Below, in pieces: positions 1 through 6,045 of a DNA stretch of 6,045 nt; position 1 is the first letter of the stretch; each line of letters starts with the position of its first letter. The notes under the pieces were generated by a model. It did no database searches. It was not told the origin of the DNA and saw only the letters and a list, made by a program, of their open reading frames with translations. The position numbers and the translations under genes were made by a program. The stretch is from an uncultured Prevotella sp. (lineage in GTDB: Bacteria; Bacteroidota; Bacteroidia; Bacteroidales; Bacteroidaceae): the NCBI GenBank assembly GCA_900319895.1, contig ONQK01000145.1, forward strand, positions 1 through 6,045. The letters run 5' to 3'.

Positions 1-2979
1 ATCCGGGTAATTGTAGACCAAAAAGATGCGGAAATTCTTGTCCGCATTGAGCAAAATAGCGACGGACTTGTCGCCCTGGAGCTCTCCGAGGTCCAAAAAG
101 CCGAACTTTTGCCCATACTCTGCCAAGGGATGCAGCTCAACTTGCTGGACTGCCATGCCACAACCTCGGGAACGGGCGAAATAACACGCATCGCACCTCG
201 ACTGGTTGTCGTGGAACCCGATTATCTGCTAGACATCAGCCAAATAGCCGCCTGCTTTCAAGAATACGGGCACCATCCGTTGCTCTACACGCTTTTTCGG
301 ATGAAAGAGCGGGCAAACACACAAGCCATTTTGCTTGGAAACTATGCAGGCACGGCACTTGACGCCTTTGTCCATGAGGCTGAGGTGGAAAAAGCAGACA
401 TCTTGAAACATAGTTTTTCCACAAAACTATTGGAATATGCTTGCTGCAAAGATTTTCAGCCCCATGTCTTCAAGGAACAAGGCGCACTCCAAGCCACCAA
501 TATCGAAGAGGCCGTTGACGTGCTGTTCGAGGGCTTTTCACGCGAGCAAGCCCTGCTCGAACCCTCTTTCGTCTGCGAGCAATTGGGCATTCAAGGCCGT
601 GTAGACCTGATGACTGCCGACTTTCGGCTATTGGTAGAGCAAAAATCGGGCAGGAACATGTCAATAGAACGAGGCAGGAAAAACGTGAACGGCAGCTGGG
701 TCAACGACATGCACTACGTCCAACTCCTACTATATTACGGCATTTTGCAACGAAATTTCAACCTCTCGGCCCACCAACTCGACGCACGCCTGCTCTACTC
801 CAAATATCCGCCATCAAAAGGACTGGTTGTAGTGGCATATTATCAAACACTCTTTGAAGAGGCAATACGATTTAGAAATGCTATCGTGACTCACGAATTT
901 AACGTGGCGAAAAACGGCTTTGCAGGCATTTTACAGCAATTGACTCCGGAGACGCTTAATGTCAACCAGTTGGACACACCGTTTTTTCACCGCTACCAAT
1001 GGCCGGAAATCGCACGCCTGATCCATCCGCTGCACCAGCTCACACCACTTGAACAGGCCTATTTCAACAGGATGATGACGTTTGTCATTCGCGAACAGGT
1101 CGTTTCCAGCGTCGGACTGCAGGAAGGAGTAGGTACGGCCACGGCCGACCTGTGGCAGATGCCTCTCTCAGAAAAAATCGAAACAGGGAATATCTTGACC
1201 GAACTACGCTTGACGGAACGAGGATGCGCCCTGCCACAAGAAGGATTCGACACATTGACATTTGAGATTCCAACACACGACCACGACTTTTTGCCCAATT
1301 TCAGACGAGGTGACATGGTTTTTCTTTACAGCTATGAAGCCGGCATGGAGCCAGATGTACGGAAGAACATACTCTACAAAGGCATTGTACAGGAAATCAC
1401 CTCTCAAAAAGTCGTCGTACATCTATCTGACATTCAACACAATTCCATTGTCTTTGAAGGACCAGGGATGAATAAGGGCAAGACACAAAACGCAGAAAAA
1501 CATTATGCCATCGAACATGCCGCCAGCCGAAGCGGTGCAGACAATGCAATCCGAGGACTGTATGTGCTCATGAGCACGACCAAGCACCGGCGCGACCTAC
1601 TTCTAGGGCAACGTGCACCTCAGAAACGTTCCGCGACACTCTCAAAGTCGTATGACCCACGGCTGGACGACATGCTCTTGAAGGCCAAACAGGCAAAAGA
1701 CTATTTCCTATTGGTCGGGCCGCCGGGAACAGGCAAGACCTCCAAGGCACTCCGATACATCGTGGAAGAGGAATGCGCTACATCATCAAAAAACATCCTG
1801 CTCACAGCCTATACCAACCGTGCCGTGGACGAAATTTGCGAGATGCTGGACGAAGCGGGTATAGATTTTCTCCGAATCGGCAGTCCTTACAGCTGTGACG
1901 AGCGGTTCCACGGCCGTCTTTTGGATGCCTTGGCAGGCAAAACGCTAAAATTAGCTGAGGTGAGAAGGCGTATTGAGCAAGTGCAAGTCATCGTTTGCAC
2001 CACAACCATGCTGCAATCAAGACCCTACTTGTTCAACCTCAAAAGATTCTCTCTGGCGGTGGTCGACGAAGCCTCCCAAATACTGGAACCAGCCATCATG
2101 GGGCTGCTGGCCGCTCACGACAAAGACGTCTTCATCGAAAAATTCATCTTGATAGGCGACTACAAGCAATTGCCCGCCGTGGTGCAACAACCGGCCGAGG
2201 GGACACAAGTTGATGAGGAAAACCTGCGTGCCATTGAGCTGGACGACTGCCGCAATTCGCTGTTTGAACGGCTGATACGCTGGGAACGGCGGCAGCGGCG
2301 CACCGACTTCATGGCCACTTTATGCTATCAGGGGCGCATGCACCCCGATTTGGCGGCATTTTCCAATCAAATGTTTTACAATGACGAACAGCTCAAACCC
2401 GTCCCATGCCCTCATCAGACAGAGACGAAACTCTCGTATAGGACACTATACGGCGACCGCCTCGACGAGCTGCTGTGCCGACACCGGATGATTTTCATGG
2501 CCTCCAAATCCAACCACACAGCCAATTCCTCCGACAAGGTCAATGCAGATGAGGCAAAAACGGCGGCAAAAGTCCTTCAACGCATCAGGATGTATTACGG
2601 AGAAGACTTTCAAACCGCACATACGGTCGGTGTCATCGTGCCTTACAGGAACCAGATTGCCATGATTAGAAAGGAAATTGAACGCCTGGACATGCCCGAG
2701 CTACTAGACGTTTCAATCGATACGGTAGAACGCTATCAAGGCAGCCAGCGTGATGTCATCATCTACTCGTTCACCATCCAGCACAATTACCAACTAGAGT
2801 TCTTGACCAGCAACACTTTCCTTGAAGATGGAAGGCCCATCGACCGCAAGCTGAACGTCGCGCTGACGCGTGCACGGAAACAGCTCGTGTGCATCGGCAA
2901 CCCCGCTGTCCTGGAGAAAAACACATTGTTCAAGGCATTGATAGACCACACCAAAACAAATGGCGGCTACGAGGCATGA
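1..2979 (+). CDS. Dna2-like PD-(D/E)XK nuclease / SF1B DNA helicase fusion (5' partial)
   Basis: Probable DNA-processing enzyme joining a RecB/Cas4-type nuclease to an ATP-driven superfamily 1B helicase. The frame is open from base 1 (992 residues visible), so the start is upstream; the TTG at 109 is internal. Residues below count from base 1. Nuclease: motif-I-like His125 after a Gly-rich turn, GRVDLM with Asp202, EQK with Glu213 and Lys215, and QLLLY (Gln241, Tyr245). A segment around residues 430-485 (NFRRGDMVFLYS) resembles the beta-barrel that precedes the motor in Dna2/UPF1 proteins. Helicase: Walker A GPPGTGKT 573-580, AYTNRAVDE near 603, VVDEASQ with Asp689/Glu690, GDYKQLP with Gln723, QGRMHP with Arg779, ERYQGSQRD near 910-918, and LNVALTRARK with Arg957/Arg959. 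All motor motifs look intact. The cysteine cluster usual after QxxxY in Dna2/Cas4 is not visible. The family call is secure; the cellular role (repair, replication or defence) is not determined by the sequence. Confidence 0.9.
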   Translation: MRVIVDQKDAEILVRIEQNSDGLVALELSEVQKAELLPILCQGMQLNLLDCHATTSGTGEITRIAPRLVVVEPDYLLDISQIAACFQEYGHHPLLYTLFRMKERANTQAILLGNYAGTALDAFVHEAEVEKADILKHSFSTKLLEYACCKDFQPHVFKEQGALQATNIEEAVDVLFEGFSREQALLEPSFVCEQLGIQGRVDLMTADFRLLVEQKSGRNMSIERGRKNVNGSWVNDMHYVQLLLYYGILQRNFNLSAHQLDARLLYSKYPPSKGLVVVAYYQTLFEEAIRFRNAIVTHEFNVAKNGFAGILQQLTPETLNVNQLDTPFFHRYQWPEIARLIHPLHQLTPLEQAYFNRMMTFVIREQVVSSVGLQEGVGTATADLWQMPLSEKIETGNILTELRLTERGCALPQEGFDTLTFEIPTHDHDFLPNFRRGDMVFLYSYEAGMEPDVRKNILYKGIVQEITSQKVVVHLSDIQHNSIVFEGPGMNKGKTQNAEKHYAIEHAASRSGADNAIRGLYVLMSTTKHRRDLLLGQRAPQKRSATLSKSYDPRLDDMLLKAKQAKDYFLLVGPPGTGKTSKALRYIVEEECATSSKNILLTAYTNRAVDEICEMLDEAGIDFLRIGSPYSCDERFHGRLLDALAGKTLKLAEVRRRIEQVQVIVCTTTMLQSRPYLFNLKRFSLAVVDEASQILEPAIMGLLAAHDKDVFIEKFILIGDYKQLPAVVQQPAEGTQVDEENLRAIELDDCRNSLFERLIRWERRQRRTDFMATLCYQGRMHPDLAAFSNQMFYNDEQLKPVPCPHQTETKLSYRTLYGDRLDELLCRHRMIFMASKSNHTANSSDKVNADEAKTAAKVLQRIRMYYGEDFQTAHTVGVIVPYRNQIAMIRKEIERLDMPELLDVSIDTVERYQGSQRDVIIYSFTIQHNYQLEFLTSNTFLEDGRPIDRKLNVALTRARKQLVCIGNPAVLEKNTLFKALIDHTKTNGGYEA

Positions 2980-3043
2980 GGAAATAAAACTGCCTAAATC
3001 ACACTTTTTGCCACAATCCTTCAATCATTTTGCACTTTTTTTA

Positions 3044-3051
3044 TACTTTTG
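3044..3051 (+). promoter_or_regulatory. Bacteroidota-type -7 element for the BASS transporter gene
   Basis: TACTTTTG matches the Bacteroidota primary sigma factor -7 consensus TAnnTTTG exactly. It lies 23 bases before the ATG at 3075, so transcription would begin near 3058 and leave a leader of only about 17 bases. No good TTTG -33 element lies at the expected distance; the TTTG at 3029-3032 is too close and the one at 3007-3010 is too far. There is no visible terminator for the upstream helicase gene in 2980-3043, so read-through into the transporter is also possible. Confidence 0.6.
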
Positions 3052-3074
3052 CAGTCAGACCTAAACCCTTCAAA

Positions 3075-4061
3075 ATGAATTTGATACAATTTCTGAAAAA
3101 TTGGACACTGCCCGTTTCCATGCTGACAGGCACAATTCTCTACCTGACATTTGCCTTTGTGCCAGCCCTTGACGGCACCGCCACTTTTTTCGCGCCAATT
3201 TTCGACTCCATTCTGCTGCTCTTCATGTTTTTCATCCTGTTTGTGACTTTCTGCAACGTCGATTTCCACCAGTTGAGACTCGTGCGCTGGCACTTGTGGG
3301 TAACCTTGATACAACTATTGCTCATCGCCTTGATCGTCGGCTTGATCTTCGAGTTTGGCATGACCGGCAACAGCCTTATACTCATGGAAGCCATTTTGGC
3401 ATGCATCATCTGCCCGGGCGCGACCGCCGCCCCGGTCGTGACTAAAAAACTTGGAGGGAACATTGAAGAAGTCACCGCCAACACTTTTTTCTCTAATTTC
3501 ATCACAGCGGCTTTGGTGCCCATCATCTTTCCGCTTATCGACGCCGACCTTACAATGTCGTTCATGCAATCGTTTTTACTCATATTATACAAAGTGTGCC
3601 TCATATTGATTGTGCCCATGTTGCTAGCCTATGTCGTAAAACATTACATGAAAAGCCTGCATCGCCGCATCATCAGCGTGCCCGACCTCGCCTATTACAC
3701 ATGGGGATGCTCGCTGATGATTGTCACGGGAACAACCGTCAAGAACATCATACACGCCAATACTACGGCATCGTTTCTGCTACTCATCGCCAGCCTGGGT
3801 CTATTGGTGTGCATCACTCAGTTCGCCCTCGGCCGCTGGGTCGGCGCTCATTTCAACCGTCCCATTGAAGCGGGACAAGCATTAGGGCAGAAAAACACGG
3901 CTTTTGCCATCTGGATCGCCTATACTTACCTTAATCCATTGTCCTCCGTCGGGCCGGGCTGCTATATTCTTTGGCAAAACACCATCAACAGTTTCGAAAT
4001 ATGGAAAAGGCGTAAAAAGATGGAGAAGAGTTTGCCTGAAACAAAAATGCAGCAACATTAA
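3075..4061 (+). CDS. BASS superfamily (bile acid:sodium symporter-like) membrane transporter
   Basis: Inner-membrane solute transporter, 328 residues, with about nine or ten hydrophobic segments spread along its length and a basic C-terminal tail (IWKRRKK). Two regions mark the family: CPGATAAPVV at residues 113-122, in the position of the broken fourth helix of the ASBT fold, and GQALGQKNTAFA at 267-278, in the position of the broken ninth helix; GPGCYILWQNTIN follows near 293-305. The length is normal for bacterial members. I chose ATG 3075 over the in-frame TTG at 3030 because the -7 element lies inside the longer version and would be downstream of that start. No Shine-Dalgarno is present, as is usual in this phylum. 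Substrate unknown: bacterial relatives carry bile acids, pantoate or other organic anions. The canonical sodium-binding residues appear replaced (see findings). The last codons and the stop lie inside a terminator hairpin. Confidence 0.85.
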   Translation: MNLIQFLKNWTLPVSMLTGTILYLTFAFVPALDGTATFFAPIFDSILLLFMFFILFVTFCNVDFHQLRLVRWHLWVTLIQLLLIALIVGLIFEFGMTGNSLILMEAILACIICPGATAAPVVTKKLGGNIEEVTANTFFSNFITAALVPIIFPLIDADLTMSFMQSFLLILYKVCLILIVPMLLAYVVKHYMKSLHRRIISVPDLAYYTWGCSLMIVTGTTVKNIIHANTTASFLLLIASLGLLVCITQFALGRWVGAHFNRPIEAGQALGQKNTAFAIWIAYTYLNPLSSVGPGCYILWQNTINSFEIWKRRKKMEKSLPETKMQQH

Positions 4062-4081
4062 AACAGGATGTTGCTGCATTT
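4045..4081 (-). terminator. Intrinsic terminator between convergent genes, mainly for the protease transcript
   Basis: Perfect inverted repeat with 14-base arms at 4045-4058 and 4068-4081 (AAATGCAGCAACAT and its complement) and a 9-base loop. On the minus strand the stem starts 16 bases after the protease stop and runs into GCATTTTTGTTTC, a good U-rich tail. On the plus strand only ATTTCC follows, so termination of the transporter transcript there is likely weaker. The left arm encodes the C-terminal end of the transporter (about Lys-Met-Gln-Gln-His), and that gene's TAA stop lies in the loop. Confidence 0.85.
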
Positions 4082-4097
4082 CCAAGGCTTAGAATCC

Positions 4098-5783
4098 TCA
4101 TTTTTCAACCTTTTTCACCGGCCGCAGAATGCTGTGATAACGCTCCAAGTCATTGAGCAAGTCAACAGCCGCCTGCACCTGCTTGTCACTCTTCAAGCTG
4201 TTTTCGACAGCACCTCTCTGATAGTAATAAGCCGTAATAATGTCGCTCTCCAATACCTGTTTTATCATGCTCTTATTGTATTCAAGGTCTTTCTCAATAT
4301 TATGACTTAGCTTTTGCTGCAGATGCTCAAAATCTTCTTTCGTATCTTCATAATATCCCTCAAACTTCACCAATTTCAGCAATTCCTGCAAATATTTCTC
4401 ACTGTCACGCCCATAAGTGAAGCCTTTGCCGACAACATGCTTCTTGAAAGCCTCGTAATCAGCATCCGACAACTCGAAATCGCCCGGCTTTGCAATGGTC
4501 GGATGCGACTTGACATACTCGCTTACATAATCAAAAATAACCTCCGTAGAGTCGCGCCCGCTGATCAAATAATAGATGATAGAGGGCACAGAGTCATTCT
4601 CCACCTTGACATCTGGCATGATGCCGCCACCATCATACACCTTTCGCCCATTCAACGTGTAAAAAGTCTGTTTCAAAGAATCAACAAGCTCATTGGCAAC
4701 CGCACTTCCGTCGCGATTGTACTTTACAGCCTGAATACAACGGCCACTCGGTATATAATACTTCGCAGTAGTCAACTTCAACGTCTCATTATAAGGCAAG
4801 TTAACGGTCATCTGCACCAATCCCTTCCCATAAGTCCGTGTGCCCATGACTACAGCCCTGTCAAGGTCTTGAAGCGCACCGCTGGTTATCTCGCCAGCAC
4901 TGGCAGTACCATTGTTCACCAGCACTACAATAGGCATCAACGAGTCTATTGGCTCCACTTTTGCCCTAAATTCCATATTGGCGCGCTTTATCTTCCCACG
5001 ATTCTCAACAATCATGGTGCCTTTGGGTACAAACATATTAACAATATCCACCGACTCCTGCTCCGAGCCGCCGCCGTTGCCACGCAAATCAAGGATTAAC
5101 GACTTCATGCCCTGGCGCTGCAAGTCGACTATCGCGCGTCGCATGTCTTTTGAGCAACCGTCGGTAAACGACTGCAAGTTTATATAGCCGATGTGATTCT
5201 CACGCATACCATAAAATGGGATGGCAGGATTCTGGATAATGCGACGGGTAATCTTCATCTTCATCTTCTTGTTGGTAGAAGGACGGAATACCTGAATGAC
5301 AAAGCTTGTGCCAGGGTCGCCGCGCAAATGCGAGCTGACGAAACTGACATCCTTGCCTTTGCAGGAGACATTGTCAATGGCAAGAATCACATCGCCTTTC
5401 TTCAAACCGGCCTCCACTGCCGGATTACCCTCATAAGGCTCGTCTATGACAACCTCTTTTCCCAACTGATGATACTTGATCAGCGCACCAATGCCGGCAT
5501 ACTTGCCCGTGGTCATAAACTTCAAGTCCTTCAAGTCCTTCTCCGAATAATATTCCGTATAAGGGTCCAAGCTCCGAAGCATCATTCTGATGCCGTTGCC
5601 CACAGTCTGGTCGGCATTCAGCGTATCCACATACATCAAGTCGAGCTGTTTGTAGATAATGTTAAAAACATCAAGATTCTTGGCAACCTTGAAATGATGG
5701 TCTTTGTCTGCTTGTGCATGAATGCCGGAACTGGACAGCACAAATGCTACGAATAAAAATAAAAAACGATCTATCATAAACAT
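4098..5783 (-). CDS. ctpA: S41 family carboxyl-terminal processing protease (CtpA/Prc type), secreted
   Basis: Periplasmic serine protease that trims or degrades proteins from their C-terminal ends; 561 residues. Residues 1-25 form a signal peptide: a hydrophobic stretch LFLFVAFVLSSSG, then AQA with likely cleavage before Asp26; there is no lipobox Cys. A PDZ domain spans about 88-178, with the GIGA peptide-binding loop at 97-100 and AGLKKGDVILAID at 125-137. The S41 core spans about 195-350: LILDLRGNGGG at 229-239, NNGTASAGE with probable nucleophile Ser295, GTRTYGKG with Lys320, and Gln324. The Ser-Lys-Gln spacing (+25, +4) equals that of E. coli Tsp Ser430/Lys455/Gln459, as I recall it. 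The C-terminal 150 residues are charged and helical, without a motif I recognise. Start: ATG 5783; Met3 (5777) is an alternative that leaves the signal peptide intact. The symbol reflects the family, not a proven orthologue. Monocistronic by appearance, with its own promoter and terminator. Confidence 0.93.
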   Translation of the reverse strand: MFMIDRFLFLFVAFVLSSSGIHAQADKDHHFKVAKNLDVFNIIYKQLDLMYVDTLNADQTVGNGIRMMLRSLDPYTEYYSEKDLKDLKFMTTGKYAGIGALIKYHQLGKEVVIDEPYEGNPAVEAGLKKGDVILAIDNVSCKGKDVSFVSSHLRGDPGTSFVIQVFRPSTNKKMKMKITRRIIQNPAIPFYGMRENHIGYINLQSFTDGCSKDMRRAIVDLQRQGMKSLILDLRGNGGGSEQESVDIVNMFVPKGTMIVENRGKIKRANMEFRAKVEPIDSLMPIVVLVNNGTASAGEITSGALQDLDRAVVMGTRTYGKGLVQMTVNLPYNETLKLTTAKYYIPSGRCIQAVKYNRDGSAVANELVDSLKQTFYTLNGRKVYDGGGIMPDVKVENDSVPSIIYYLISGRDSTEVIFDYVSEYVKSHPTIAKPGDFELSDADYEAFKKHVVGKGFTYGRDSEKYLQELLKLVKFEGYYEDTKEDFEHLQQKLSHNIEKDLEYNKSMIKQVLESDIITAYYYQRGAVENSLKSDKQVQAAVDLLNDLERYHSILRPVKKVEK

Positions 5784-5831
5784 GATTCTAAAATTCTTAA
5801 CCTGAAAAAGTAAGAAACCCCTCTATTTCTA

Positions 5832-5853
5832 CTGCAAAAATACATTATTGCAG
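5832..5853. repeat. Short inverted repeat over the ctpA -7 element
   Basis: CTGCAA at 5832-5837 and TTGCAG at 5848-5853 are exact complements separated by 10 bases, giving a 22-bp two-fold symmetric site. It overlaps the minus-strand -7 element at 5835-5842, the geometry of a repressor operator. Six-base arms in A/T-rich DNA can arise by chance, so the regulatory reading is tentative. Confidence 0.3.
5835..5842 (-). promoter_or_regulatory. Bacteroidota-type -7 element for ctpA
   Basis: Read on the minus strand this is TATTTTTG, an exact TAnnTTTG match, 51 bases upstream of the protease ATG at 5783. Transcription would start near 5828, with a leader of about 45 bases. No TTTG -33 element is found about 20 bases upstream on the minus strand, so the promoter may be weak or need an activator. 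The leader has no Shine-Dalgarno and no stable hairpin that I can see. Confidence 0.6.
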
Positions 5854-5866
5854 CCGATTTAAGCGA

Positions 5867-5921
5867 TTTTTTTACAAAAAAAATGATTTTTTTTTGAAAA
5901 AGTTTGGTAAAATGAAAAAAA
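5867..5921. other. Phased A/T tracts in the divergent ctpA / tRNA-Asn promoter region
   Basis: Homopolymer runs occur at 5867-5873 (T7), 5876-5883 (A8), 5887-5895 (T9), 5897-5901 (A5), 5909-5912 (A4) and 5915-5921 (A7). Their centres fall about 8-11 bases apart, close to one helical turn, which favours intrinsically bent DNA. The series covers the upstream side of the tRNA promoter and its spacer, and sits upstream of the protease promoter as well. Confidence 0.5.
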
Positions 5922-5934
5922 CATCTTATTTTTG
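5903..5934 (+). promoter_or_regulatory. Promoter of tRNA-Asn (-33 TTTG, -7 TATTTTTG)
   Basis: TTTG at 5903-5906 and TATTTTTG at 5927-5934 are separated by 20 bases, matching the Bacteroidota consensus in both boxes and in spacing. This is the best promoter in the window. Transcription would begin around 5941, about 16 bases before the mature tRNA 5' end, so a short leader would be removed by RNase P. Confidence 0.8.
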
Positions 5935-5956
5935 CACACGCTAAAAGCAATTAACC

Positions 5957-6030
5957 GCTTCAGTAGCTCAGTTGGTTAGAGCACCTGACTGTTAATCAGG
6001 GGGTCGTTGGTTCAAGCCCATCCTGAAGCG
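5957..6030 (+). tRNA. tRNA-Asn (anticodon GUU)
   Basis: A 74-nt cloverleaf. Acceptor arms GCTTCAG (5957-5963) and CTGAAGC (6023-6029) pair perfectly, with discriminator G at 6030, as expected for Asn. D stem GCTC/GAGC (5966-5969, 5979-5982); anticodon stem CCTGA/TCAGG (5984-5988, 5996-6000) enclosing loop CTGTTAA with anticodon GTT at 5991-5993, which reads AAC and AAU. Variable loop GGGTC; T loop TTCAAGC. The T stem GTTGG/CCATC (6006-6010, 6018-6022) has one U-U mismatch at its second pair. CCA is not encoded (CAA follows), so it must be added after transcription. The window ends 15 bases later, so a following co-transcribed gene cannot be judged. Confidence 0.95.
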
Positions 6031-6045
6031 CAAATCAAGGAGTTA

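Noticed and set aside
109..111. TTG as the start of the nuclease-helicase
   Set aside because: The same frame is open and protein-like for all 36 codons back to base 1, so this codon is internal and the gene is cut by the window edge.
1995..2213. A 72-codon plus-strand frame inside the helicase gene
   Set aside because: It lies out of frame over helicase motifs II and III and has no independent signals.
1..2979. A Cas4 or CRISPR-linked system
   Set aside because: The nuclease motifs resemble Cas4, but they are fused to an SF1B helicase, there are no other cas genes, and no repeat-spacer array appears in the window.
2980..3043. A terminator for the nuclease-helicase gene
   Set aside because: There are T runs at 3005-3009 and 3036-3042, but no stable stem precedes either; the best complementary pair (ACTGC/GCAGT) is only five bases and widely separated.
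3021..3619. Minus-strand open frames (97, 159 and 84 codons) opposite the transporter
   Set aside because: Their compositions are those of antisense shadows of a hydrophobic membrane protein, and the plus-strand frame carries clear family motifs.
5521..5541. Tandem repeat of TTCAAGTCC in ctpA
   Set aside because: Only about two units, encoding Asp-Leu-Lys twice within a helical linker before the PDZ domain; not enough to be a meaningful repeat.
4314..5756. Long plus-strand open frames (261, 91 and 187 codons) opposite the protease gene
   Set aside because: They are antisense to a protein with an intact signal peptide, PDZ domain and S41 catalytic motifs; their translations show no recognisable domain and no promoter or ribosome site precedes them.

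Overview
The window looks like a chromosomal segment from a member of the Bacteroidota, probably a Prevotella/Bacteroides-type Bacteroidales. The evidence is the TAnnTTTG form of the -7 promoter element in front of three transcription units, the absence of Shine-Dalgarno sequences before the two complete genes, moderate G+C coding sequence with A/T-rich gaps, and the character of the proteins. Genus-level assignment is inference.

Layout. Positions 1-2979 (+) hold most of a large fused PD-(D/E)XK nuclease / superfamily 1B helicase of the Dna2 type. Its reading frame is open at base 1, so the true start lies outside the window. A 95-bp gap with a promoter follows, then a 328-aa membrane transporter of the bile acid:sodium symporter (BASS) superfamily on + (3075-4061). 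It converges on an S41 carboxyl-terminal processing protease on - (5783-4098). A near-perfect 14-bp-arm hairpin sits between them and overlaps the transporter's stop codon. The protease and a tRNA-Asn(GUU) gene (5957-6030, +) diverge from a 173-bp A/T-rich region that carries a -7 element for each and a run of roughly helically phased A/T tracts.

How the genes relate. I see no sign of a shared operon. The helicase-nuclease and transporter are co-directional, but the transporter has its own -7 element, and the protease and tRNA have separate promoters. The likely roles (DNA processing, solute transport, periplasmic proteolysis, translation) are independent housekeeping functions. There are no insertion sequences, CRISPR repeats, integrase genes or toxin-antitoxin pairs, and no gene longer than about 50 codons appears to have been missed.

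I did not find a convincing new multi-gene system. The points that deserve a second look are: the nuclease half of the helicase lacks the cysteine cluster usual in Dna2/Cas4 proteins; the transporter appears to lack the canonical sodium ligands; the terminator is built into the end of the transporter's coding sequence; the tRNA has a T-stem mismatch; and the divergent promoter region has phased A/T tracts and a small palindrome over the protease promoter.
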